64,000 nucleotides of DNA from Acetobacteraceae bacterium (GCA_030041375.1 JASHOA010000051.1:1-64000), one strand, 5' to 3'. Positions 50,460 to 60,443 are shown, numbered from the stretch's first letter. The notes: a model not told the origin generated them from the sequence alone. Numbers and translations: made by a program.

Positions 50460-51572
50460 TTAGTCGGGAACGATCAGCGCGACGTCCTTGCCGAACCGAA
50501 GTCTGGCGACTTCACAGACGCGCCTCAGGATCGTCTGCTTGACGGCATTGGAGATGTTGGTGGCGAGGTACCAGCCTTCGATGTTGCGAGTCATCCCTTG
50601 CCGATCTGGCCGACGGGGATAAACATCCTCGCGCCGCTTGGCGAGATAGTTGACCTTGGTCCCCTTGGCGCGTGTGGCAAGCCTCTGCAAAAAAGCGGGA
50701 TCTTGTTTTGCGAGATATTCGATGATGCGAGCCAGGCCGTCGATGGCGGTCGAGACGGTCTCCCGTTTTCCGGCAAGCACGATTTCAATATTGTGAGAGC
50801 CTGGGGACGGGCTTGCAGTCTGGCCGGGCGGCCGAGCGACGGGTGTCGGCGGTGGAGGTCCGCCGCGGAGGGAGGAGAGGAACGCGGCGACATCCTCCTC
50901 GTCGGGCCGTGACCCGCAAAGATTCTCGGCCTTGTCCGCGAGCAGCCCGACAAGCTGATCATCATGCTCTGCCACCAGCGCTTTCCATGCCTCGGGAAGC
51001 GTGGCCCGCGCCTTGTCCCGGAGCTTGTTGTCCTGGTGGTCCTGTTGGGCATCCTTGAGCGCTTGCCCAGAACTGACTCGCAGATAGCCAAGGTAGCGCT
51101 GGAAGATCGAGCAGCACACCTCTGCATCCCGCGCCAGCAGATCGAGTTTCTGGACACGCCGGTCCTCGTAGCTGCCGCTTGCCGTCGGCAGATAAAATCC
51201 CCATTCCTGGCCGTCGGTCAGCACTGCCATCGGCGTGCCTTGGTGATAGAGATACTGGAAAAGTTGCTGGTCTCCTTCGCGCGTCGATCCCACAGCCTTC
51301 ACCTCGATGAGAAGGCTCGGCTCGGTACCCTCGACGAAGAGCGCATAATCGACGCGCGCCTGCTGGATCGTAAATTCTCTTCGAACCATACCCGGGTCGT
51401 TCGTGTCCCATCCCAAGGCCTGCAGGATGGGAACGACGATGGCCTCGCGGACGTCGGATTCATTCTGATAGCGCCCTTCGCGCAGCCGCTGCTGCACCTT
51501 CGGGACAAGTTGGCGAAGTTCGTCTGCTATGGCCCACTCCTGAATGATTCCGGATATTTCATTGTGATTCAC
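50460..51572 (-). CDS. orphan HsdR-N-like PD-(D/E)XK nuclease-domain protein
   Basis: The 370-residue protein has a type I restriction endonuclease R-subunit N-terminal-like domain: NESDVREAIVVPILQALGWD (Glu43), RVDYALFVEG (Asp75), LLIEVKAVG (Glu90, Lys92) and the QxxxY motif QLFQYLY. These are the PD-(D/E)XK catalytic residues. After a proline-rich linker near residue 240 comes a C-terminal domain ending in NAVKQTILRRVCEVARLRFG. There is no helicase motor, methylase or specificity gene beside it. It could be a defence nuclease or a solitary DNA-repair-type enzyme. GTG at 51572 is a weak choice of start; TTG at 51731 is the alternative. Confidence 0.65.
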   Translation of the reverse strand: MNHNEISGIIQEWAIADELRQLVPKVQQRLREGRYQNESDVREAIVVPILQALGWDTNDPGMVRREFTIQQARVDYALFVEGTEPSLLIEVKAVGSTREGDQQLFQYLYHQGTPMAVLTDGQEWGFYLPTASGSYEDRRVQKLDLLARDAEVCCSIFQRYLGYLRVSSGQALKDAQQDHQDNKLRDKARATLPEAWKALVAEHDDQLVGLLADKAENLCGSRPDEEDVAAFLSSLRGGPPPPTPVARPPGQTASPSPGSHNIEIVLAGKRETVSTAIDGLARIIEYLAKQDPAFLQRLATRAKGTKVNYLAKRREDVYPRRPDRQGMTRNIEGWYLATNISNAVKQTILRRVCEVARLRFGKDVALIVPD

Positions 51573-51819
51573 CCTTTGGTGCCGGCTTGGATCGCCTGGG
51601 GAATGGCGCTTCTCGGGAAGATACTGAGCATAGATACCGAGCGGGCGTGCTGACTGGAAAGCGAATGTTACCGGGGGGATTCCGTGCCCGTCTTGGCTCG
51701 GATTTTGCGTGACTCCCTGCCTCATCGTCAAGGTCTATCAGCGCGCCGAACGATCCCGGCATGTTCGGGAGCACATTTCTTGCGGCGGATCTCGCCCCCA
51801 GCAGTGGCGGCGCGGCGTG

Positions 51820-53202
51820 TCAGACCTGGCGCAGGTGGTAGGATTTGGGCTGGGTGAGATGATGATAGCCGATTTCCGAGAGCGCGCCGCCCCTGCCGGT
51901 TGCCTTGACCCCGGTCCAGACCAGGCCGGGATCGAGATAATCGCATCGGTTCATGAACACGGTGCCGGTTTCGATGCGGGCGCCAAGTGCGGCTGCCCGG
52001 TCGGCATCCGTAGTCCAGATCGAGGCAGTCAAGCCGTAGGGACTATCGTTCATGAGGGTGACGGCTTCATCGTCGTCCTTCACGTGCATGATGCCGACGA
52101 CGGGCCCGAAACTCTCCTCTCGCATCACGGCCATCTGGTGATCGACGTTGGCGAGAACCTCCGGGGCGCAGTACGGCGAACCAGCCCGGTCGCGTTCGTC
52201 GTCTGTCCGGAGAAGCGCCGATGCGCCCTTCCGCAGGGCCTCGGCCACCTGGCTGCGCACAACATCGGCGAGGCGCGGCTGTGCCATCGGCCCCACCATC
52301 GTTGCCGCATCCAGCGGATCGCCGAGGGTGTAGGTTCTGGCGTATGCCGTGAAGCCCTCGACAAAACGGTCGTACACGCTTTCATGGACATAGATGCGCT
52401 CGACACCGCAGCAGCTCTGGCCGGAATTGTAGAACGCGCCATCGACCAGATTCTCGATGGCGTGCTCGATGATGGCGTCGTTTCGCACATAGGCGGGATC
52501 CTTGCCGCCAAGCTCGAGTGCGAGCGAGGCGAAGGTGCCAGCGGCAGCCGTTTCGATGCGGCGGCCACCTTCGACCGAGCCGGTGAAGTTGATGTGATCG
52601 ATCACCCCCGATCCGATCAGCCGTTCGGTATCGGAATGGGTCATCACGAGGTTCTGGAAGATGCCCGCCGGCAACTCCGCACGGCGCGCCGCTTCGGCGA
52701 AGCGCTCGCCGGCGAGGAGGGTTTGCGAGGCGTGCTTGAGGATGACGGCATTGCCCGCCATCAAGCCCGGGACGATGGAGTTGATGGCCGTGAGATAGGG
52801 ATAGTTCCAAGGCGCGATGACCAGCATGGTGCCCAGCGGTTCGCGGGTGATGAAGCGGCGGAATCCTTCCTTCGCGCCTGGCCGGACCGGTGCGAGCGCC
52901 GATTCGGCAATGCCGATCATGTGACGGCCGCGTTCTTCGACGCCGCGCGCCTCGCCACCGAAGCGCACCGGCCGGCCCATCTGCCAGGCAAGCTCGGGCA
53001 CGATCTCCGGATTCATGGCGAGCAAGGCATCGAGGAAGCGTGTCACGGCCGCACCACGTTCGGGAACGGTCAGTGCGCCCCAGGCCATGCGGGCGCGCTT
53101 TGCCCGCGTGACCGCGGCCTCGATTTCGGCAGCGGTCGCAACTGGCCGCTCGGCATAAACCCGCCCATCGACGGGTGAAATGATTCTGACCGTCTCCGCC
53201 AT
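51820..53202 (-). CDS. aldehyde dehydrogenase family protein
   Basis: The 460-residue NAD(P)-dependent enzyme oxidises an aldehyde to an acid. Key sites are IAPWNYPYLTAINSIVPGLM, NAVILKHASQT, the cofactor loop INFTGSVEGG, the general-base Glu230 in ALELGGKDPAYV and the nucleophile Cys264 in SGQSCCGVERIYVHE. The C-terminal EESFGPVVGI and MNRCDYLDPGLVWTGVKATG fit the succinate-semialdehyde-type branch. ATG at 53202 is used. Its substrate is not known, and no pathway partner lies beside it. Confidence 0.9.
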   Translation of the reverse strand: MAETVRIISPVDGRVYAERPVATAAEIEAAVTRAKRARMAWGALTVPERGAAVTRFLDALLAMNPEIVPELAWQMGRPVRFGGEARGVEERGRHMIGIAESALAPVRPGAKEGFRRFITREPLGTMLVIAPWNYPYLTAINSIVPGLMAGNAVILKHASQTLLAGERFAEAARRAELPAGIFQNLVMTHSDTERLIGSGVIDHINFTGSVEGGRRIETAAAGTFASLALELGGKDPAYVRNDAIIEHAIENLVDGAFYNSGQSCCGVERIYVHESVYDRFVEGFTAYARTYTLGDPLDAATMVGPMAQPRLADVVRSQVAEALRKGASALLRTDDERDRAGSPYCAPEVLANVDHQMAVMREESFGPVVGIMHVKDDDEAVTLMNDSPYGLTASIWTTDADRAAALGARIETGTVFMNRCDYLDPGLVWTGVKATGRGGALSEIGYHHLTQPKSYHLRQV

Positions 53203-53282
53203 GGTGCACCGGCTTCCGTTCGTATGCTGATGCGCATTACGCCGGCTCAAAGCCGCGCTTCAACTCCGGGCCAGCGCAACCG

Positions 53283-53606
53283 CTACTGTCTTGCAGCGCC
53301 GAGTTGCCGCTGGATTGTCGCACGGGCCTCAGGGGGCAGGGAGCCCAGGGCAGCGGAAAGGCTCTTCAGGCTGCGGCGCAGGCCGTGGATCTGGTCGATC
53401 AGGTCGAGGATAACGGCGATACCCTCGTCATTGACACCGAGATCCCGTGTCAGATCCTGGATCAGTTGCACGCGGGCCAGATCGGCCTCGGAAAAGGCAC
53501 GTCCTGGCTCGGTCTTTGCCGGGATCAGCCAGCCGGCGGCGATCCAGGCCTCGAGGGTGCCGCTTTCGAGCCGCGCGCGGAAACAGAATTCCTCGTATTC
53601 CAGCAT
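53283..53606 (-). CDS. cbpM: chaperone modulator CbpM
   Basis: The 107-residue protein has the MerR-like CbpM fold: MLEYEEFCFRARLESGTLEA, WIAAGWLIPAKTEPGRAFSE, DLARVQLIQDLTRDLGVNDE and GIAVILDLIDQIHGLRRSL. CbpM binds the J-domain of CbpA and inhibits its co-chaperone activity. It starts immediately after the cbpA stop, the usual cbpAM arrangement. Confidence 0.85.
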   Translation of the reverse strand: MLEYEEFCFRARLESGTLEAWIAAGWLIPAKTEPGRAFSEADLARVQLIQDLTRDLGVNDEGIAVILDLIDQIHGLRRSLKSLSAALGSLPPEARATIQRQLGAARQ

Positions 53607-54536
53607 TCAGGCCTTCTCCCTCTCGCGGGGATTGAAACTCCGGCCCGCCTCCCACCCGGCGACGAAGCTCTCCAGCGCCGGATCGGGTTTGCCCGGGAGC
53701 ATGATCCGGAGTGTCACGTACTCGTCCCCGCGCGTGCCGTCACGTTTGGCGACCCCCTTGCCGCGGATGCGCAGCACGGTTCCGCTGTTCGAGCCTTTGG
53801 GAATCGTCATCGTCACCGGCCCGGTTGGTGTCGGCACCTCGACCCGGCCGCCGAGCACCGCCTCCGCAAGCGAGATCGGCAGATCGAGACGAATATCATC
53901 TCCCTGGCGAGTGAAGACGGGATGCGGAACGATTTCGATCTCGATCAGCGCATCGCCGGATGGACCGCCGCCGAGGCCGGGGCGGCCCTTGCCTTTGAGG
54001 CGAAGGACCTGGCCATCACGAATGCCGGGCGGGATGGTAACGTCGAGCGTGGAGCCGTCGGGCAAGGAAAGGCGGCGTGTCGCGCCATTGACCGCATCGA
54101 GGAAATCGACGTGCAGGTGGAACGGAAGGTCCGGCCCGCGCATGCGGATCTTCGCCCCACGACCGCGGACCTTGCCGTAAAGCTCGGCCAGGATGTCGTC
54201 GGTGTCGGCGAAATCGGCGAAGCCCTCGGCGGACTCGTAGCGGCGCGCGCCTTCGTGGGCGGCGCCGGCGCTGTCCGCGAAGTCGCGATAATAGGTCTCT
54301 CTTGGCCGTTCGGCACCTGCGGCGTCGATCTCACCGCGATCAAAACGGGCCCGCTTCTCGGCATCGCCGAGAAGGTCGTAGGCGCCGGAGACCTCTTTGA
54401 AACGCTCCTCCGCATCCTTGTTGCCCGGATTGAGGTCCGGGTGCAGCTTCTTCGCGAGCTTGCGGTACGCTGCCCGGATCTGGTCCTGGCTCGCGTCGCG
54501 CGCCACACCCAGCACCTGATAGGGATCGGCATTCAA
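53607..54536 (-). CDS. cbpA: curved DNA-binding protein / DnaJ-class co-chaperone
   Basis: The 309-residue protein has an N-terminal J-domain ([20 protein letters not shown] with the HPD motif in [20 protein letters not shown]), a short Gly-poor linker, and a C-terminal DnaJ substrate-binding domain ([39 protein letters not shown] and [20 protein letters not shown]). There is no zinc finger, which separates it from DnaJ. It is a co-chaperone of DnaK and a nucleoid-associated protein in relatives. GGAGG lies about ten bases before the ATG. Confidence 0.9.
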   Translation of the reverse strand: MNADPYQVLGVARDASQDQIRAAYRKLAKKLHPDLNPGNKDAEERFKEVSGAYDLLGDAEKRARFDRGEIDAAGAERPRETYYRDFADSAGAAHEGARRYESAEGFADFADTDDILAELYGKVRGRGAKIRMRGPDLPFHLHVDFLDAVNGATRRLSLPDGSTLDVTIPPGIRDGQVLRLKGKGRPGLGGGPSGDALIEIEIVPHPVFTRQGDDIRLDLPISLAEAVLGGRVEVPTPTGPVTMTIPKGSNSGTVLRIRGKGVAKRDGTRGDEYVTLRIMLPGKPDPALESFVAGWEAGRSFNPREREKA

Positions 54537-54675
54537 GAGAGAACCTCCGCCCGCCGCGCTGCCGGGCGGTTCCGGCAGGCCAGTGATGATGGCGTGAGTG
54601 ACGGGTTGGCTTCAAGGGACGGCGGATGGGTCATCGAACGCGTACGCCATGGCGGCTGCCTGTAGCCGGCCGCCG

Positions 54676-55263
54676 TCACGTTTTTGCGGTCGGCTCGATC
54701 CAGCCGATATTGCCGTCGGGCCGGCGATAGACGACGTTGAGTTCGCCCGTCGCGGTGTTGCGAAACATCATCGCCTGCTGGTCGGTCAGATCGAGCCGCA
54801 TTACGGCATCGCTCACTGAAAGGAGGCGGATCTCGGCGGCTACCTCTGCGATCACGGTGGCGAAGGGACCGGCTTCGGCGTCGCCGCCCGCCCCCACCGC
54901 CGAAGGCTCCGTCTGCGAGAGCACATATTGACGGGCCATTTCGGGCCGCTCCCGGTTGGCGAGATCGCGCGCATGCTCGTTGAGCCTCCGGCGATAGCGG
55001 CGCAGGCGCTTGGCGATGTGCTCCGCCGCGTCCTCGAAGGCGGCATGTGCATCCTGCGCCTCGCCCTCCGCCCGCAACACCAACCCGCGGCCGGCGTGCA
55101 GATTGATATCGCAGGTGAAAAAGCTGCGCGCCCGGCCGAAGGTGATCAGGGCTTCGAGCGCGTGATCGAAATATTTGCGCGTAATATTGCCGAGCTCATC
55201 GGAGACATGCGTACGCAGAGCATCCGATAGCTCGATCTGCTTGCCGGAAACAGTGATCTGCAT
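54676..55263 (-). CDS. hpf: ribosome hibernation promoting factor, long form
   Basis: The 195-residue protein has the S30AE domain (MQITVSGKQIELSDALRTHV, LEALITFGRARSFFTCDINL, AAFEDAAEHIAKRLRRYRRR) and a C-terminal dimerisation domain (AEIRLLSVSDAVMRLDLTD, AMMFRNTATGELNVVYRRPD, GNIGWIEP). The long form brings ribosomes into 100S dimers in stationary phase. GAGGAG lies seven to ten bases before ATG 55263. It follows rpoN on the same strand, the common rpoN-hpf arrangement. Confidence 0.93.
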   Translation of the reverse strand: MQITVSGKQIELSDALRTHVSDELGNITRKYFDHALEALITFGRARSFFTCDINLHAGRGLVLRAEGEAQDAHAAFEDAAEHIAKRLRRYRRRLNEHARDLANRERPEMARQYVLSQTEPSAVGAGGDAEAGPFATVIAEVAAEIRLLSVSDAVMRLDLTDQQAMMFRNTATGELNVVYRRPDGNIGWIEPTAKT

Positions 55264-55347
55264 GTCCCGCTCCTCGAAGCGCGGCGACATTTTCGCCGGC
55301 CCGCGCCATATCTCTCATGTCGGCTCGGGCGGCCGGTCCGCGCCGCT

Positions 55348-56886
55348 CTACGAGCTGAGCTCCGATTTGCCCCACAGAGGCCCCGCCTTCTCTCTCCGGC
55401 GCTGTGCCGAGCCCGGGATGTGCAGGGCTTCACGGTATTTGGCCACGGTTCGCCGAGCGATGTCCACACCCTCCGCCCGGAGCGCACTGGTAATCGCGTC
55501 GTCAGACAGCACCGCGGCGGGTGGTTCCGCATCCACCAATTGACGAATGCGGCTGCGCACCGCCTCGGCGCTGTGGATCTGGCCGGCAAGCCCGGCAAGG
55601 GCGGTCGTGAAAAAGTATTTCAGCTCGAAAATGCCGCGCGGTGTGGCGATGTATTTGTTCGCCGTCACCCGGCTCACCGTGCTTTCGTGCAGTTCCACCG
55701 CTTCGGCCACTTCGCGCAGGATCAACGGCCGAAGGTGCTGCACCCCGTGGCGGAAGAAGCCGCTTTGCTGGCGCACGATCTCGGTTGTCACCTTGAGAAT
55801 GGTTGCCGCCCGTTGCTCGAGCGAGCGCACCAGCCAGTTGGCCGCGGCCAGCCGCTCGGCCAGGAATGTCCGTTCCGCCCCCTGCAGACCGGAACTGATA
55901 CGGGCATGAAAGCGATGATTGACGAGCACGCGCGGCAGCGTTTCGGGGTTCAGCTCGAGATGGAACCCGCCGGCCTCGTCGGGGCGCATCAGGATATCCG
56001 GCACCAGCGGCGCGAGCGGAGCGGAATCGAAACGGGTTCCCGGCTTCGGATCGAGCCGGCGGAGTTCCGCCACCATTTCGGCAAGGTCTTCGGCGTCGAC
56101 GCCGCAGATGGTCATGAGCTGGCGCATCTCGCGGCGGGCCAGGAGTTCGAGGTTGTCGAGCAGCGCCTGCATCGCCGGGTCGAGCCGATTGCGCTCGGCA
56201 AGCTGTGCGGCGAGGCACTCGCTCAAGTTGAGCGCGAAGCAGCCGACCGGATCGAATTGCAGCATGCGCGCACGCACGCGCTCGATCTCCTCGAGGCTCG
56301 CCCCGAGCGCGGCAGCGAGTGCCGGGGGTTGGGCGGATAACCTTCCCGCCGGATCGAGCAAGGCAATCAAGTGCGCTCCGATCAGGCGTTCGGCCGGCCG
56401 GTCGAAGGCAAGGCGAAGCTGTTCCGAGAGATGCTCCCGGAGGCTCCGCGGGCCCTCAGGCACGTCTTCGATACCGCGCTCGTCGGTGTCGAATGAACCG
56501 TCATGCCGCGCGGCGCGGTACCCGGCGCCCTCACCGGCGCCAACACTTTCCGGCGCCGCACCGTCTCCGCTGTCGGCGTGTTCGGCCTCCAACGGAGCGG
56601 CGTCGAGCGGAGCCGCATTCGGAGCCGGCAGGGCTTCCGAATCGAACAGAGTTGCCGCGTCGGCGTCGGCCGAGGGCAGCGCCACCCGCTCGTCTGCCGG
56701 CGCCCGTTCGCGGCCCGGTTCCAAACCCTCATCGCGCTCGAGCAACGGGTTGCGTTCCAGCTCCTCCGCAACAAACGTCGCCAGGTCGAGATTCGAAAGC
56801 TGCAAGAGCTTGATCGCCTGCCGCAACTGCGGCGTCATCACCAGAGCGGTGGAATGTCGCAGCTCGAGGCGTGGGCCGGTTGCCAT
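55348..56886 (-). CDS. rpoN: RNA polymerase sigma-54 factor
   Basis: The 512-residue sigma factor directs transcription from -24/-12 promoters. Region I is glutamine/leucine-rich (TPQLRQAIKLLQLSNLDLAT and EELERNPLLE), region II is acidic, and region III has the core-binding part, the helix-turn-helix LREVAEAVELHESTVSRVTA and GIFELKYFF. The RpoN box ARRTVAKYRE is at 477-486. It is nine bases downstream of lptB and upstream of hpf, an arrangement conserved across proteobacteria. Confidence 0.96.
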   Translation of the reverse strand: MATGPRLELRHSTALVMTPQLRQAIKLLQLSNLDLATFVAEELERNPLLERDEGLEPGRERAPADERVALPSADADAATLFDSEALPAPNAAPLDAAPLEAEHADSGDGAAPESVGAGEGAGYRAARHDGSFDTDERGIEDVPEGPRSLREHLSEQLRLAFDRPAERLIGAHLIALLDPAGRLSAQPPALAAALGASLEEIERVRARMLQFDPVGCFALNLSECLAAQLAERNRLDPAMQALLDNLELLARREMRQLMTICGVDAEDLAEMVAELRRLDPKPGTRFDSAPLAPLVPDILMRPDEAGGFHLELNPETLPRVLVNHRFHARISSGLQGAERTFLAERLAAANWLVRSLEQRAATILKVTTEIVRQQSGFFRHGVQHLRPLILREVAEAVELHESTVSRVTANKYIATPRGIFELKYFFTTALAGLAGQIHSAEAVRSRIRQLVDAEPPAAVLSDDAITSALRAEGVDIARRTVAKYREALHIPGSAQRRREKAGPLWGKSELSS

Positions 56887-56895
56887 GGCAGCAGG

Positions 56896-57648
56896 CTAAA
56901 GGGTGAACCTTTCTCCAAGGTAGAAGCGCCGCACATCTTCGTGCGCCACCACCTCCTCCGGCAGACCCTGCATCAGCACCTGGCCATCGTGCAGGATATA
57001 GGCACGATCGACGATCTCGAGCGTCTCACGCACATTGTGATCGGTGATCAGGACGCCGATGCCACGCAGCTTCAGGTGCGAGACGAGATCACGGATCTCG
57101 CCAAGCGCAATCGGGTCGATGCCGGCCAGCGGCTCGTCGAGAAGGATGTAGCTGGGCTGGCTGGCGAGCGCGCGGGCGATTTCAACGCGGCGGCGTTCTC
57201 CGCCAGAGAGGGCCAGGGCCGGGGTGCGCCTGAGATGCATGATGCCGAACTCGACGAGCAGTGCCTCCAGCATCTGCTCGCGCCGGTCGGCATAGGGCTC
57301 GGTCACCTCGAGCACTGCCTTGATGTTCTGCTCGACATTGAGGCCGCGAAACACGCTTGCCTCCTGCGGTAGGTAGCCGATCCCGAGCCGGGCGCGCCGG
57401 TACATCGGCAAAGCGGTGATATCGGCACCATCGAGCGTGATACTGCCGGTGTCGGGGGGCACCAGGCCGACGATCATGTAGAAGGTCGTGGTTTTGCCGG
57501 CTCCGTTCGGGCCGAGCAGCCCGACTGCCTCGCCACGGGTCAGCCTGATGCTGACATTATGCACGACGGGGCGGCGGCGGAACTGCTTGCCAAGACCGCG
57601 CGCCAAGAGACCGGGGCTGCCGGAAAAAACGCGCAACCGATCGCTCAT
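56896..57648 (-). CDS. lptB: LPS export ABC transporter ATP-binding protein
   Basis: LptB powers LPS extraction by LptFG. The 250-residue ATPase has Walker [10 protein letters not shown] (46-54), the Q-loop in [18 protein letters not shown], the signature [15 protein letters not shown] (147-161), Walker [14 protein letters not shown] and the switch [20 protein letters not shown]. The ATG overlaps the lptA stop (ATGA), so the two are coupled. LptFG are not in this window. Confidence 0.95.
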   Translation of the reverse strand: MSDRLRVFSGSPGLLARGLGKQFRRRPVVHNVSIRLTRGEAVGLLGPNGAGKTTTFYMIVGLVPPDTGSITLDGADITALPMYRRARLGIGYLPQEASVFRGLNVEQNIKAVLEVTEPYADRREQMLEALLVEFGIMHLRRTPALALSGGERRRVEIARALASQPSYILLDEPLAGIDPIALGEIRDLVSHLKLRGIGVLITDHNVRETLEIVDRAYILHDGQVLMQGLPEEVVAHEDVRRFYLGERFTL

Positions 57649-58637
57649 TGCGGCCTCACGGGAGAGGCGGGGTGTGGCGATTCCGCCGCACCCGGCTGGG
57701 TGGGCGGCGTGTTGTTCACGGAATTCGGCACCACCAGCCCTTGCACGCGTGTACCCGGATTGGAGAGAAGATCCGCGACGCCGGTTTTCATATCGACCAC
57801 GCCACGCTCGCCGTTGAGCTGATTCTGTCCGCGGGTGATATGTACGTTGCCGAGAAGCAGTGCTATTCCGGTGGCGGGAATATACACTCCGCGGTCCCCG
57901 GTTGCCGTTTCGGTTGCGGTGCGAACCACGACGTGGCCGAACGCCTCTACCCGCCTGATTCGCCCCGATGAAGCCAGCGGGTCGGCCGAGGCGGCGCTGG
58001 CGGGTTTCGGGGGTGGCGCCTGGCCCGCCGGCGCGTTCGTCGACGGGATCGTATAGGCAACCAGCGTATCGGCGGTGATCCGCCGCCCGGTGTTGGTGGT
58101 CACCACCGCGTCCCCCCGCGCCACTGCCATGTGCTTGTCCGGCCAGTATTCCACATCTCTTTGTGCCGTCAGCACGTCCTCCGGGTTGGTCAATTTGAGG
58201 TGTCCGCCGGTCAGCACCAGCACGGACTGATCCAGGTCATAGACGGCGTGATCGGCGAAGGCCTGGTCTGTCGCTGTGAAGATGTGCACATTTCCCTCGG
58301 CATTGAGCCGGTAGATCTCCTGCCCGCCGGTATCGACGCCGCCGGTTGCACTGGCCGGCTGAACCGAAGCGGCGGGCTTTCCGGCGGCATCGGGCGGCTT
58401 CGGCCTGTAATGCGCAATCAGCCTGTCTGCGGTGACCGTCACGGCACCGCGTATCGCCCGGGCATCTCCATGGGCGATCACCTCCTGCTCGTTCTGTCGC
58501 CATTCGATGCCGCCCAAAGCCGTCACCGTGATTGGCCCGCCTTGCGAAAGATCGAGCGGCTGTGCGGAAAGTGGCTTTGCGCCCACCCCGAGCAGCAACA
58601 GCAGCGCCAGCATCGTACCCGCGACGTTCATTGCCAT
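57645..58637 (-). CDS. lptA: periplasmic LPS transport protein LptA
   Basis: LptA forms the beta-jellyroll bridge carrying LPS across the periplasm. The product begins [20 protein letters not shown] with a signal peptide cleaved near SAQ. The OstA-like repeats follow ([54 protein letters not shown] and [18 protein letters not shown]). At 330 residues it is longer than E. coli LptA because of proline-rich insertions and tail. ATG at 58637 is chosen to put the signal first; a GTG at 58757 overlapping the lptC stop would add 40 residues. Confidence 0.85.
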   Translation of the reverse strand: MAMNVAGTMLALLLLLGVGAKPLSAQPLDLSQGGPITVTALGGIEWRQNEQEVIAHGDARAIRGAVTVTADRLIAHYRPKPPDAAGKPAASVQPASATGGVDTGGQEIYRLNAEGNVHIFTATDQAFADHAVYDLDQSVLVLTGGHLKLTNPEDVLTAQRDVEYWPDKHMAVARGDAVVTTNTGRRITADTLVAYTIPSTNAPAGQAPPPKPASAASADPLASSGRIRRVEAFGHVVVRTATETATGDRGVYIPATGIALLLGNVHITRGQNQLNGERGVVDMKTGVADLLSNPGTRVQGLVVPNSVNNTPPTQPGAAESPHPASPVRPQ

Positions 58638-58753
58638 TCGCGGCGAACGCAGGGGATCAGCAGGCCAGTGAAGACGAGAAACTCTGGCGCCGATCCAGGA
58701 GCGCTGTTTGCCGGCCGCAACTGTCGGGGTTCGGCAAACCGGACCCCCGCGTC

Positions 58754-59452
58754 TCACGGATTGTGCCCGTTCAGGATCAGACGCGCCGGCCCGCTGAACT
58801 GGATCACCGCACCGCCATCGAGCAGGCTGAAGCCGGTGGCGTCGAGCGTGCCGAACGGGCCTTCGGCGCTCACCGCCACACCGCTCGCGGCGGCTCCCTG
58901 CACCATATCGATGGTGGCACTGGCGGTACGTATGGTCGTGCCGTCGTCCCGATAGAGCGTGACGTCACCGGAAAGATCGAGCTGGCGGCTTTTCGGTCCA
59001 TACACGCCCTTTTTTGCGTGCAGCATGAGCCACGCGCCCGATTGCAGGGTGATATCGCCCTTCGGCCGGGTCAGGTTCACCCTGTCCGGCGCGACCTGAA
59101 CCGCCTGCACTGCCGTCACAGTGTAGGGCTCTCCGTGTTGATTGACGCTGCTGTAACGCGCATCCAGGAGCTTGCCGCCACCCACAGGCACGTTCGCAGA
59201 GACGTGGAAGCTGACCCGTTCCCCCGCCGCGCCGCCTTCGAGATTCGGCCACAGCGTGATCGAGGCGAGCAGGGCAAGACCGACCAGAGGCAGCAGCCGC
59301 TTGGCCCAGATGACAACACGCCGCCGGCGGGCCAGGCTGGCGGGCGAGGGCATGGATCGCGTCCGTGCCAAGCCGAGCCCGACGATGCGCACAAGTTCGC
59401 GCGGTGTCTCGGGGCGCGGCCTCAGGTTCGTGGGGCTGCTCGCGTTCTCCAT
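58754..59452 (-). CDS. lptC: LPS export protein LptC
   Basis: The 232-residue bitopic protein links LptBFG to LptA. A basic N-terminal cytoplasmic part is followed by one membrane span (LLPLVGLALLASITLWPNLE) and a periplasmic LptC jellyroll (ITLQSGAWLMLHAKKGVYGP, LDLSGDVTLYRDDGTTIRTA, GPFGTLDATGFSLLDGG). ATG at 59452 lies four bases after the kdsD stop. Sequence conservation is weak, as is normal for LptC; the gene context makes the call firm. Confidence 0.87.
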   Translation of the reverse strand: MENASSPTNLRPRPETPRELVRIVGLGLARTRSMPSPASLARRRRVVIWAKRLLPLVGLALLASITLWPNLEGGAAGERVSFHVSANVPVGGGKLLDARYSSVNQHGEPYTVTAVQAVQVAPDRVNLTRPKGDITLQSGAWLMLHAKKGVYGPKSRQLDLSGDVTLYRDDGTTIRTASATIDMVQGAAASGVAVSAEGPFGTLDATGFSLLDGGAVIQFSGPARLILNGHNP

Positions 59453-59456
59453 GGGC

Positions 59457-60443
59457 TCATGCCACCCCGGCTCGGAGAAGATCGTGCACGTGCACGAGCC
59501 CGAGCACCTCGGCGGCAGCATCGACGACAAAGAGTGTCGTGATGGGCCGCGGGCCTTCGTTCATTTCGTGCAGCGCCTCGGCCGCGAGGGCATCGGGCCC
59601 GATTGTACGGGGCGCCCGCGTCATCACCGAGGCGACCTTGGAGGAAAGCAAATCCGGTCCCATCGCACGCCGCAAATCGCCATCCGTAATGATGCCGACC
59701 AGCCGGCACGGCGGCTCGATGACGCCGAGGCAACCGAAGGTTTTCTCGGTCATCAGCAGCAGCGCCTGATCCATCGGCAGATCAGGCGTGGCGAGGGGCA
59801 GGGCGGCGCCGGTGTGCATCACCTCGCGAACCCGCAAGAGGCGCGCCCCAAGGCGCCCGCCCGGATGGATGCGGCGAAAATCGCTGACCGTGAAGCCGCG
59901 ACGCTTCAGAAGCGCCACCGCCAGCGCATCTCCCAGCCCGAGCTGCATGGTGGTGGAAGTGGTGGGCGCAAGCCCCATCGGACACGCCTCCGGAGTACCC
60001 GGCAGCACCAGCGCCACGTCAGCCGCACGGGCCAGGGACGAACCGGCGCGGCCGGTCACGGCGATCAGCGGCAGGCCAAAGCGTCGCACGTGCTGGACGA
60101 GATCGGCAAGCTCGGCGGTTTCCCCGGAGTTCGAGAGCGCCAGCACGGCATCTCCCGCCACGATCATGCCGAGATCGCCATGTGAGGCCTCGCCCGGATG
60201 CACGAACAGTGCGGGCGTGCCGGTCGAGGACAGGGTCGCTGCCACCTTGCGGGCGATATGGCCCGACTTGCCCATGCCCGAAACCACAACGCGGCCCTTC
60301 GCCGCCGCCAGAAGCTCGACCGCACGGGCGAACTGCTGGTCCAGCCCGGCGGCCAGCGCGCGCAGACCCGCGGCCTCGAGCCTGAGAACCGAACGGGCGG
60401 CGTCGAGATCGTCTGCGGCCGAGGTGAGGGCCAAGCTGGACAT
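59457..60443 (-). CDS. kdsD: arabinose-5-phosphate isomerase
   Basis: The enzyme converts ribulose 5-phosphate to arabinose 5-phosphate, the substrate of KdsA. The 328-residue product has an N-terminal SIS domain (VVVSGMGKSGHIARKVAATL, PGEASHGDLGMIVAGDAVLA, SNSGETAELADLVQH, PTTSTTMQLGLGDALAVALL) and two C-terminal CBS domains (LLLMTEKTFGCLGVIE and PITTLFVVDAAAEVLGLVHV). ATG at 60443 gives the family length. It begins the minus-strand run kdsD-lptC-lptA-lptB-rpoN. Confidence 0.94.
   Translation of the reverse strand: MSSLALTSAADDLDAARSVLRLEAAGLRALAAGLDQQFARAVELLAAAKGRVVVSGMGKSGHIARKVAATLSSTGTPALFVHPGEASHGDLGMIVAGDAVLALSNSGETAELADLVQHVRRFGLPLIAVTGRAGSSLARAADVALVLPGTPEACPMGLAPTTSTTMQLGLGDALAVALLKRRGFTVSDFRRIHPGGRLGARLLRVREVMHTGAALPLATPDLPMDQALLLMTEKTFGCLGVIEPPCRLVGIITDGDLRRAMGPDLLSSKVASVMTRAPRTIGPDALAAEALHEMNEGPRPITTLFVVDAAAEVLGLVHVHDLLRAGVA

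Noticed and set aside
50460-51731. Complete type I restriction-modification system
   Set aside because: Only the nuclease-like domain is present; helicase motifs, methylase and specificity genes are absent.
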